NCBI GenBank assembly: GCA_910587715.1 | Contig: CAJUMV010000025.1 | Location: forward strand, 1-49,322 | Direction: 5' to 3' | Origin: an uncultured Lachnospiraceae bacterium | Lineage (GTDB): Bacteria; Bacillota; Clostridia; Lachnospirales; Lachnospiraceae | DNA length: 49,322 bases | In this document: positions 33,320 to 39,027 of the stretch, one piece after another | Numbering within the stretch: position 1 is the stretch's first letter | Layout: every line of letters starts with the position of its first letter | Notes under the pieces: generated by a model | Told to the model about the DNA's origin: nothing | Seen by the model: the letters and a program-made list of their open reading frames with translations, nothing else | The model's database searches: none | Translations under genes and position numbers: made by a program

Positions 33320-33400
33320 CATTTGATAAATCAATTTTAACGTGTTTGCTAGAATCCGTATGCCGACGGAACGCACGGAGTTTTAGCATTTCTGCTATGC
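33320..33400 (-). promoter_or_regulatory. Leader element R5
   Basis: R copy closest to the consensus. Hairpin TCCGT-CGGCAT-ACGGA; the anti-SD arm CTCCGTGCGTT pairs with AACGCGCGGAG at the 33287 ribosome site over 11 bp, including one U-G pair on the transcript strand. It contains TTGATTTATCAA. Confidence 0.87.
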
Positions 33401-33405
33401 ACTTT

Positions 33406-33591
33406 TTACAGAAGCTCGTCAGGCGTACAGCCTAAAGCCTTAGCCAGCTTAAGAGCATTTTTAAGCGTTATGTTTTCCGGCTTTATCTTACCAGTCTCGA
33501 TCTGATGTATTTTCATATAATGAACGCCGGAGAGCTCTGCGAGCTGCTGCAAAGTCAAACCTTTTGCCATTCTCTTTTCACGTAACCCCAT
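33406..33591 (-). CDS. XRE-family helix-turn-helix regulator (61 aa)
   Basis: A single Cro/C1-type HTH domain: GLTLQQLAELSGVHYMKIHQ then IETGKIKPENITLKNAL and LAKALGCTPDELL. It is the whole protein, as in small phage repressors or antitoxin-like regulators. TGGAGGTGACAG precedes the ATG. It is the last gene of the unit containing the DNA methylase-like gene and VP2, and is a candidate binder of the palindrome in the R elements. Confidence 0.88.
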   Translation of the reverse strand: MGLREKRMAKGLTLQQLAELSGVHYMKIHQIETGKIKPENITLKNALKLAKALGCTPDELL

Positions 33592-33653
33592 TCTGTCACC
33601 TCCAGTTTTTTTTTATTTGCAGATTCTAAAAATGGAATCAAACTTGCCGAGTG

Positions 33654-34259
33654 TTAAATACAGAAGCCGGGGGCTACGCCACCAGAATTGCCGGCACCGC
33701 CGTCGTCGGAGTCGCCGCTGTCGTCGACGCAACAAAAGTAGGTGGCATTCGCCGCGCCGGGAGACGCCAGCCACCACCAATCAGGGCCGCCGTCACGGAG
33801 TTTAATACGGTTTTCGGATTCCTGATAGTAGGGGATATGCGCATCATCCTCCGGGCAAATATACCAGCCATCTTCGCCGAATACCTCACGGCGGGAGAAC
33901 AGCCAGAGTTTATGCCCGCGGCGCTCCTTGATAACCGCCTGCAAATCGTCGGGCAGCAGATCAAAGATTTCTGTATCAAGATATTTCGCCATTTTGGAAG
34001 CCTCATAGCCGCCTTCGTTGGTCCAATCCTCATTCATGGGCGCTTCCTTAGAAAGAATATCCTTGAAAGCAAAGAGAACCTCATTTTCCTTATAGATATT
34101 GATTCCGGCAACGGCGATTCTCATTTTCTCACCATTCTTAAGCACGACTGAAATAATATCGCCGACACTCAAAAGGTCCGCAGCTTTGCCGCTCTCACAA
34201 AAAGCAGCAATATCTTTCCAGGTGATCTCCTTAGTTACTGTCTGGGTTAATGTTGTCAT
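33654..34259 (-). CDS. DGR variable protein VP2 (remote target, DUF6273-like)
   Basis: 201 aa. The body matches the DUF6273 pattern (LLSVGDIISVVLKNGEKMRI, EASKMAKYLDTEIFDLLPDD, LQAVIKERRGHKLWLFSR). The last ~40 residues are the variable repeat: DWWWLASPGAANATYFC ... GGVAPGFCI. Ligand-facing positions that are Asn in the template are Gly, Tyr, Cys, Asp, Ser here. It lies ~9.9 kb from the TR, between a methylase-like gene and an XRE regulator, not among tail genes. GGAGGAAATCATT precedes the ATG. It may be a second receptor-binding or surface-display protein. Confidence 0.88.
   Translation of the reverse strand: MTTLTQTVTKEITWKDIAAFCESGKAADLLSVGDIISVVLKNGEKMRIAVAGINIYKENEVLFAFKDILSKEAPMNEDWTNEGGYEASKMAKYLDTEIFDLLPDDLQAVIKERRGHKLWLFSRREVFGEDGWYICPEDDAHIPYYQESENRIKLRDGGPDWWWLASPGAANATYFCCVDDSGDSDDGGAGNSGGVAPGFCI
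33661..33776 (-). repeat. DGR variable repeat VR2
   Basis: Aligns without gaps to TR 43560-43675. It differs at 18 positions, and at every one the TR has T on the + strand (A in the template RNA). Identical blocks include GGGGGCTACGCC and GGGAGACGCCAGCCACCA. Homology stops abruptly after 33776. Confidence 0.95.
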
Positions 34260-34271
34260 AATGATTTCCTC

Positions 34272-34997
34272 CTATAAAAATGTTTTACCTTTGATTAAGC
34301 GCCTGAAAGTCCACACGTCAGAGAAATACATTGGCGTAAGCCAATAGTTCTCTGACGTGTCATTTGAATCCATAGGCGCGGTTAATGAGTTACCGATTTT
34401 GATATAACCAGCAACGCCGAGTAAAGATAATTGAATATAGCACATAAGAGCTGTAGTATAGTCAATATCCTGGCCGGTTATCAATACATGATTTTGCCAA
34501 TTTAATTTGCCTTCAAGTTGTCGCCGTACCTCGTGCATACCAGCAATTAAAGTAGCTCCGGCTCCGCAACAACAGTCATTGATTGTTATATAACCTTGTT
34601 CTTCAATCTGCGGTAACACATTTCTGACAGTTATTTTTGCCATGCACTCACAGACATTATATGGCGTGAAAAACTGGCCATTTGCATAGTTGCCGAGCTC
34701 AAAGGCCATAAACAATTTTCCAAGAAAATCCTGTTCTGGATTTTTCTCTAAAGCTATTACAACCTCGGCTGCAAGCTGCGGAAAAATCTTTTGTTCGTCT
34801 TTACTGTATTTGCCGATAATTTTAAGATACGAATTTTCACGTTCCTCATAATGCTCTTTATCAAACGGATTTGATAGAGAGATGGCATACATAACAATAA
34901 AGTCTTTCCATACCTCCCAAGGTGAAAATCTACGTGTCAACTCATTAAAGAGTTTTACATAGGGCTGATCACTTGGCGGCTTTGTACGGCGGCTCAT
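34272..34997 (-). CDS. Phage N6-adenine methylase-like protein
   Basis: 241 aa with the N6-methylase layout: QFFTPYNVCECMAKI (residues about 120-134) and a SAM motif I TINDCCCGAGATLIAG (about 150-165). It lacks an NPPY/DPPY catalytic motif; the corresponding C-terminal region reads ENYWLTPMYFSDVWTFRRL. It may therefore be a non-canonical or inactive methylase, or require a partner. A role against host restriction is plausible. It is 12 nt upstream of VP2. Confidence 0.75.
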   Translation of the reverse strand: MSRRTKPPSDQPYVKLFNELTRRFSPWEVWKDFIVMYAISLSNPFDKEHYEERENSYLKIIGKYSKDEQKIFPQLAAEVVIALEKNPEQDFLGKLFMAFELGNYANGQFFTPYNVCECMAKITVRNVLPQIEEQGYITINDCCCGAGATLIAGMHEVRRQLEGKLNWQNHVLITGQDIDYTTALMCYIQLSLLGVAGYIKIGNSLTAPMDSNDTSENYWLTPMYFSDVWTFRRLIKGKTFL

Positions 34998-35105
34998 AAA
35001 AGAACCTCATAAGTACACATTATTTTTTTACCTCCAATCGTTTACTTTTTGAAAAACTTGCAGTATAATAACCTCATTGGCAAGCGGCTCAAAAGCCGCC
35101 GCCTT

Positions 35106-35207
35106 TTATCCGGTCAGGTACTCGAGATAATCGGATTCGGTTGCGAACAAAATCCACTGACCATCAACGAGACCCATATAACCGGACGAGGTTACATATC
35201 CCTTCAT
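35106..35207 (-). CDS. Tiny conserved-type phage protein (33 aa)
   Basis: AAAGGAGGTACCCACCCT precedes an ATG and the frame reads MKGYVTSSGYMGLVDGQWIL then FATESDYLEYLTG. Small proteins ending in F-A/C-x-E-x-(D/E)-Y are common in Clostridial phages and mobile elements, so I regard it as real. First gene after R6. Confidence 0.65.
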   Translation of the reverse strand: MKGYVTSSGYMGLVDGQWILFATESDYLEYLTG

Positions 35208-35326
35208 AGGGTGGGTACCTCCTTTCTGGGCTTTGACTGTGCCACCAGCCAAAGCTCTTTTTGCTTGTCTCCTAAATGGCTCTCACCCGCCCACCAGGGG
35301 TCTTACGGTCACACACATTCACTTGA

Positions 35327-35401
35327 CATTTTCAATTTTAACGTGTTTGCTTAAATCCGTATGCCGACGAAGCGCACAGAGATTCAGCGATTATGCTATG
35401 C
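35327..35401 (-). promoter_or_regulatory. Leader element R6
   Basis: R copy with hairpin TTCGT-CGGCAT-ACGGA (one U-G pair on the transcript strand) and AGCAAACACGTTAAAAT. It lacks the TTGATTTATCAA palindrome. A ~110-nt leader separates it from the 35207 ribosome site. Confidence 0.82.
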
Positions 35402-35405
35402 GGTT

Positions 35406-35597
35406 CTACCGGAGAATCAAATCGTGAATCAGGTACTCATACCGATCACTTTCATATTGAAAATCTGTCAGTTTTCTTGGTGCGTCGGCTCTATGCTCAA
35501 TAAATGCCTGAGCTTTTTCAAGAGAGTCATACGCTTCCTGACTAATCTTTGGCATAGAATAGTCTGGCCGTACAGTCACAACAAAAATATGTTTCAC
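35406..35597 (-). CDS. Hypothetical phage protein (63 aa)
   Basis: GTG start with AAGGAGGTGATGGC upstream, overlapping the previous gene's stop (GTGA). Protein MKHIFVVTVRPDYSMPKISQ then an acidic helix and YESDRYEYLIHDLILR. Unknown function. Last gene of the 36528-35406 unit; its stop is 5 nt from R6. Confidence 0.7.
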   Translation of the reverse strand: MKHIFVVTVRPDYSMPKISQEAYDSLEKAQAFIEHRADAPRKLTDFQYESDRYEYLIHDLILR

Positions 35598-35920
35598 GCC
35601 ATCACCTCCTTAAAAATTTTAGGCTGAAAAGTATCGTCAGCAATCTTAAGTAAATGAACCTCTTCAAAATTGGAGAGCCATATGCTCCAAACGGTTCCGT
35701 CGTCGCGAATCACTAAAGCCTTATCGAAAGTTTTGTCAGGGCAGAGAACCCGACACACATGGTCCGCACATTGCTTTTCCTGGGCATAACAATAAGGCTC
35801 ATTGCCGCCGCGCTTGACCGGTCCACATATAATATGTGTATTGCCGGTATTCGGACGTCGAAAGTAAAACGGCATATTTTCAAGGCAAATTTCTTTGATT
35901 GGTAATTCACTTAGCTTCAT
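35594..35920 (-). CDS. Hypothetical phage protein with Cys/His pairs (108 aa)
   Basis: Starts MKLSELPIKEICLENMPFYF with GGAAAGGAGCAAAAACC upstream; the longer frame to 36001 is not used. The middle carries spaced Cys and His residues (HIICGPVKRGGNEPYCYAQE, CADHVCRVLC) that could bind a metal. No family recognised. Overlaps both neighbours by a few bases. Confidence 0.7.
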   Translation of the reverse strand: MKLSELPIKEICLENMPFYFRRPNTGNTHIICGPVKRGGNEPYCYAQEKQCADHVCRVLCPDKTFDKALVIRDDGTVWSIWLSNFEEVHLLKIADDTFQPKIFKEVMA

Positions 35921-36152
35921 GGTTTTTGCTCCTTTCCTGAAAAATCTGGCCGAGTGCACAATGCAAAAAGAAAGCCTTAATATTTTCCGGAGTATCGTCA
36001 TAGTCTGTTCGCAGAATCAAAATACAGTTTCCGGCCTGATTGCTCCATGCAATATCAAAATTCATGTAGCTGTAACCCTGTAAGCAGTCCTTTATGGCCT
36101 GACATTCTCTTTCGGCAAAATAGCCGAGCTCTTCAAAAGTGTATTCCTTCAT
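35907..36152 (-). CDS. Hypothetical phage protein (81 aa)
   Basis: MKEYTFEELGYFAERECQAI, then YSYMNFDIAWSNQAGNCILI and a helical end. It overlaps the upstream gene by ATGA and the downstream gene by 14 nt. GGAGCAAGAAGTC precedes the ATG. Unknown function. Confidence 0.7.
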   Translation of the reverse strand: MKEYTFEELGYFAERECQAIKDCLQGYSYMNFDIAWSNQAGNCILILRTDYDDTPENIKAFFLHCALGQIFQERSKNHEAK

Positions 36153-36340
36153 GACTTCTTGCTCCTTTCTTCAAATTCTTTTCGCTGCCGGGTTTTATCC
36201 AAAAAGCCAGTAGCCTGCCCGTGATGAACAGGCACCCATTTTTCATTACGGCCGATACCGGTTTGGGTCGGGAGCTGATGGTCATAAACTGCTACATGTT
36301 TACCGGTTTCGGTATTCTGGAAAATCGTAAATGCCGCCAT
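36149..36340 (-). CDS. Small basic hypothetical protein (63 aa)
   Basis: MAAFTIFQNTETGKHVAVYD, then QTGIGRNEKWVPVHHGQATG and a basic end. AAGGAGGTTCAGC precedes the ATG at 36340. The sequence looks like a small beta-hairpin protein; no family known. Member of the R7 unit. Confidence 0.7.
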   Translation of the reverse strand: MAAFTIFQNTETGKHVAVYDHQLPTQTGIGRNEKWVPVHHGQATGFLDKTRQRKEFEERSKKS

Positions 36341-36357
36341 GCTGAACCTCCTTAGAT

Positions 36358-36528
36358 TTATTTCATCGCATTCCAAAGCTGAGCCACGGTGCCAACAAAC
36401 TCAAAACCAAGTTTTTCGGCGTGGGTCTGCTCATCCCAAGTACCAGAAACATAATTACCGTTCTTAACCATGATGATGTCATGCTTCATTTCCTTTGCGT
36501 ACTCAACGCTTTCTTTTAAGTTTGTCAT
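36358..36528 (-). CDS. Hypothetical phage protein (56 aa)
   Basis: MTNLKESVEYAKEMKHDIIM then VKNGNYVSGTWDEQTHAEKL and a hydrophobic end. CGGAGGTAAATAAA precedes the ATG at 36528; the longer frame into R7 is not coding. First gene of the unit downstream of R7. Confidence 0.7.
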   Translation of the reverse strand: MTNLKESVEYAKEMKHDIIMVKNGNYVSGTWDEQTHAEKLGFEFVGTVAQLWNAMK

Positions 36529-36557
36529 TTTATTTACCTCCGAACTTGTGTTTGTTT

Positions 36558-36638
36558 CATTTGATAAATTTATTTTAACGTGTTTGCTAGGCTTCGTATG
36601 CCGACGTAACTGCCAGGATTTAAGCAACTTCGCTATGC
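36558..36638 (-). promoter_or_regulatory. Leader element R7
   Basis: R copy with CGTCGGCATACG and AGCAAACACGTTAAAAT; the stem is weaker (one A-A mismatch). The anti-SD arm is changed and no longer matches the ribosome site. Confidence 0.8.
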
Positions 36639-36749
36639 AATTCAGCCGAAACTTACGAACCGACAGCAGAATCAGCAGTTTTTAGAGCGCCTGCTGACCG
36701 ATCTGCTGACACTCTAAAGCCTTGGTATTGCTGGCTTTCTTAGTAGACG

Positions 36750-36870
36750 TCAGCAGAATCAGCAGATATTTACCTATAATTAAATTGAAATATAAGAATT
36801 AAGAGTAAATATATAATTCTTAAATCTTGCATTTTATATTTATATAAGGGTATTTGCTGAAACTGCTGAC
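36750..36870. repeat. Large hairpin H-B
   Basis: Left box TCAGCAGAATCAGCAGATA (36750-36768) and right box TATTTGCTGAAACTGCTGA (about 36850-36869) pair imperfectly around an AT-rich interior that shares ATAAGAATTAAGAGTAAA with H-A. Extra GCAGAATCAGCAG and CTGCTGA boxes lie just outside (36665-36712), including a TTTAGAG...CTCTAAA stem. Confidence 0.7.
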
Positions 36871-36932
36871 CGCTGACAGGCGCGGGCCGTTATCGGAGCA
36901 GAGCTGCCCGGTTTCCCGGGCAGCCCACGCTC

Positions 36933-37085
36933 TCAGGCTTGACACACTTTCAGATACCGCTTAGCTTCTTCGGATTGCTTCCAATCTTCAAAGGCTTTTC
37001 TGTTTGCCGGATTCTCATAAAACTCTTGAGCGGCTTGCAGTAGATCGGTAAGCGCGCGTCTTTCAATTTCTGCGCCTACGTCCAT
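36933..37085 (-). CDS. Small hypothetical protein (50 aa)
   Basis: Reads MDVGAEIERRALTDLLQAAQ, EFYENPANRKAFEDWKQSEE, AKRYLKVCQA, an amphipathic helical protein with natural composition. The ribosome site is weak (AAAGAAAAG). It is the only coding candidate between H-B and R8; a hairpin GCTACAAT/ATTGTAGC lies in its leader. Confidence 0.6.
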   Translation of the reverse strand: MDVGAEIERRALTDLLQAAQEFYENPANRKAFEDWKQSEEAKRYLKVCQA

Positions 37086-37207
37086 TTACTTTTCTTTGAG
37101 CTTGTGCTACAATACTCTTTGTGAGTGGGATTGTAGCTTTGGCTCTTTCTCCTTTCTGGGTCGGCTGTTGGAGCAGTCGGCCCGTATTTTTATCAGGTGT
37201 TGCACCT

Positions 37208-37285
37208 GATATATTTATATTAACGCTATTGCTGAAAACCGTATGCTGACGGAACTAACGGAAATTCGGCGACATTGCTGTACAA
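37208..37285 (-). promoter_or_regulatory. Leader element R8
   Basis: Divergent R copy: hairpin CCGT-CAGCAT-ACGG and AGCAATAGCGTTAATAT. Directly downstream on the transcript strand is a perfect 9-bp stem, TATCAGGTG (37191-37199) with CACCTGATA (37203-37211). Confidence 0.75.
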
Positions 37286-37334
37286 TACCGCCGAAGAAGA
37301 AAATATACTATGCTTTTATATTTATAATTGTGTA

Positions 37335-37544
37335 TCAATACTCGCCAACACCCGCTTCGCTCGCTTTTCCAAACCACTGATACTCAGTTCTTCCGCATTT
37401 TATAGTTGTGATATAGGTGTGTTTGTAAATTCTTTTATCAATTTTTGCAAGCTCTCGAATAATTGAATTGGGCTCATTCTTTGTAACTTCGATTGTCTTT
37501 TGCGTCTTTTTTCCGTTTACTTCAAATTTTATGGTAGCTTTCAT
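37335..37544 (-). CDS. Small basic hypothetical protein (69 aa)
   Basis: MKATIKFEVNGKKTQKTIEV then IIRELAKIDKRIYKHTYITT and an aromatic/glycine end. The beta-beta-alpha opening resembles small single-strand or ribosome-interacting folds, but that is a guess. AAAAGGAGACTTAT precedes the ATG. Single-gene unit between R9 and R8. Confidence 0.7.
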   Translation of the reverse strand: MKATIKFEVNGKKTQKTIEVTKNEPNSIIRELAKIDKRIYKHTYITTIKCGRTEYQWFGKASEAGVGEY

Positions 37545-37601
37545 ATAAGTCTCCTTTTCTATGTTCGTACTCTTAAGTACTGGCCTTAATGTTATTGTCG
37601 T

Positions 37602-37683
37602 TTGACATTTTTAATCTTAACGTGTTTGCTAGAGTCCGTATGCCGACGGAACTAACGGAAATTCGGTAGCGTTGCTGTATAAT
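37602..37683 (-). promoter_or_regulatory. Leader element R9
   Basis: R copy with hairpin TCCGT-CGGCAT-ACGGA and AGCAAACACGTTAAGAT. No TTGATTTATCAA palindrome. A ~45-nt leader with a small GTACT/AGTAC stem separates it from the 37544 gene. Confidence 0.82.
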
Positions 37684-37719
37684 ACTGCCGAAATGGGAGA
37701 GCTACAATAAATATTTGTT

Positions 37720-38190
37720 TTATTTCTGCCACTTTTTATAAGTGAATATGGTAGTCAGTCCACTTCTATGCGTTTCTGTCTTTATGCCGTCTTCGTTAAA
37801 CTCGCGCAAGCTCTGGATAATTTTTTCATAGTGGGCTTCGTTGTCCTCATAACGGTTGCCGCTTGATAAGAAGAAGCGAAACTCTTTTCTAAATTCGGCA
37901 TATGTTGAGTAGGTTCTTGTTTCTCCGCTTTTCGCAATAACCGTAACTTCGACGTCCTCTCCCTGTTCTTCGGGGTCAATCCAGATATTGATGGACTGAT
38001 TGCCTTCGGCAATGTTTACTTCCAGGCGATCATTCAGATCGCAAATATAATCATTGAAATGTCCTTCGGCTGTACTCCTGTAAATCGGGTAGCCTGCGCG
38101 CTCGCTGCTCTCGTCGTCCTTCATATAGTCGGTAGGGAAAATCTCGTCAGCTTTTAACCAGGCTTCTTTCATCGTTCTTACTTTTATCAT
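37720..38190 (-). CDS. Hypothetical phage protein (156 aa)
   Basis: Acidic protein: MIKVRTMKEAWLKADEIFPT, YPIYRSTAEGHFNDYICDLN, EEQGEDVEVTVIAKSGETRT. The strand-rich acidic middle recalls phage DNA-mimic inhibitors, without a specific match. The ATG at 38190 is placed by GGAGGATATAAGC. First gene downstream of R10. Confidence 0.75.
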   Translation of the reverse strand: MIKVRTMKEAWLKADEIFPTDYMKDDESSERAGYPIYRSTAEGHFNDYICDLNDRLEVNIAEGNQSINIWIDPEEQGEDVEVTVIAKSGETRTYSTYAEFRKEFRFFLSSGNRYEDNEAHYEKIIQSLREFNEDGIKTETHRSGLTTIFTYKKWQK

Positions 38191-38289
38191 GCTTATATCC
38201 TCCATTTTCTTTATTTCGTTTACGCCGGTATTTCATTCAGGTCCGATTGATTCAACCATTGCCGAATGTTTCTTGCGGTGCTTGACGTT

Positions 38290-38370
38290 CATTTGATAAA
38301 TCAATCTTAACGTGTTTGCTAGAATCCGTATGCCGACGAAACAAACGGGATTTCGGGATATTTCCTGTGT
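38290..38370 (-). promoter_or_regulatory. Leader element R10
   Basis: R copy with hairpin TTCGT-CGGCAT-ACGGA (one U-G pair), AGCAAACACGTTAAGAT and TTGATTTATCAA. A ~100-nt leader follows. The gap 38371-38444 beyond it is AT-rich and holds no gene. Confidence 0.84.
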
Positions 38371-38444
38371 GATTTAACTAATATTGCTAGAATGAAAATG
38401 TGAAGAATAATATATGGAATGAAGAAAAACACTATATTTTGTAC

Positions 38445-38473
38445 TTGACAAACTATTGCTCATACCATATACT
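38445..38473 (+). promoter_or_regulatory. Strong sigma-A promoter for the lone + strand cargo gene
   Basis: TTGACA (38445-38450), exactly 17 bp, TATACT (38468-38473). A dyad ATATGAG...CTCATAT (about 38493-38519) in the leader may be an operator. By consensus this is the strongest promoter in the prophage part of the window. Confidence 0.8.
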
Positions 38474-38536
38474 GTGTAAGAACGGAAGTTCGATATGAGA
38501 TTGAGTGCAACGCCTCATATAGAAAGGATGATGAAT

Positions 38537-38746
38537 ATGCCTAAAAGAGTATCAGTAACAAGAGAATCAGAAACCGGAAGAAATTTAGGCTTCCACGATA
38601 ATTATACCGGCACGAATATGAACCGTCCGCAATTTGTACGGCAAATTGAGAACGGTAACTATCCGCACCACCATGTAAGAGTTATAAACGGCGTAAAAAC
38701 GCCGGTTTCAAATCCAGACAGAAGTACCCGTAATAACCTTGGCTAG
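38537..38746 (+). CDS. DUF3892-like small protein
   Basis: 69 aa from the ATG at 38537 (AAAGGATG upstream). MPKRVSVTRESETGRNLGFH, IENGNYPHHHVRVINGVKTP and a final NPDRSTRNNLG match the DUF3892 pattern, which ends in PDxTxxNNL. Function unknown. It is the only + strand gene of the prophage seen here, divergent from the R10 unit. It overlaps the end of the 38743 gene tail-to-tail by 4 bp. Confidence 0.75.
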   Translation: MPKRVSVTRESETGRNLGFHDNYTGTNMNRPQFVRQIENGNYPHHHVRVINGVKTPVSNPDRSTRNNLG

Positions 38747-38919
38747 TTTTCAAGAGGCACGCACTCAACCTTATACCCATCATGCCAAACGATCTCACCG
38801 TTATCGGTAATCATACCGAGGACTTCGTCCTTATCTGATAAAAACAGAATCTCTTTGAAATTCTGTCCGCAGATACTTATTCCCTTTTCAGTTGTAGCTA
38901 ATTGCTTTGTGTTATTCAT
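38743..38919 (-). CDS. Small hypothetical protein (58 aa)
   Basis: GGGAGGCGTTTAA precedes an ATG; the frame reads MNNTKQLATTEKGISICGQN, FKEILFLSDKDEVLGMITDN, GEIVWHDGYK and ends VECVPLEN. Composition is natural and strand-rich. Convergent with the DUF3892-like gene. Confidence 0.65.
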   Translation of the reverse strand: MNNTKQLATTEKGISICGQNFKEILFLSDKDEVLGMITDNGEIVWHDGYKVECVPLEN

Positions 38920-38933
38920 TTAAACGCCTCCCA

Positions 38934-39026
38934 GGTCGTCCACGGTCTCCGTATTCGCGTTTTATGGTCAAGGCTAGTAGTTTATAAGCCTAAGGCCTAA
39001 AAACGCGAATATGGTCAAATCTGGAC
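38934..39026. repeat. Palindromic element P3
   Basis: TATTCGCGTTTT (38952-38963) and AAAACGCGAATA (39000-39011) form a perfect 12-bp inverted repeat around a GGCT/AGCC inner stem and TTATAA. In reverse complement it matches P1 through the outer TCCAGATTTGACCATATT and GGAGACCGTGG segments. It sits 1 nt beyond the endolysin stop. Confidence 0.82.
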
Positions 39027-39027
39027 C

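Noticed and set aside
33651..34151. + strand frame of 166 aa over VP2
   Set aside because: It is antisense to VP2 and VR2, and the VR/TR comparison and Asn codons prove the - strand is coding.
33406..34259. XRE protein and neighbour as a toxin-antitoxin pair
   Set aside because: The adjacent gene is the DGR target VP2 with no toxin-like fold.
28481..38370. R1-R10 as a CRISPR array
   Set aside because: Copies are separated by hundreds to thousands of bases with genes between, vary in sequence, and no cas genes are present.
26541..39026. P elements as integron attC sites with a cassette array
   Set aside because: Palindromes lie at gene 3' ends as attC would, but the RYYYAAC/GTTRRRY end boxes are not evident, orientation is mixed and no intI is in the window.
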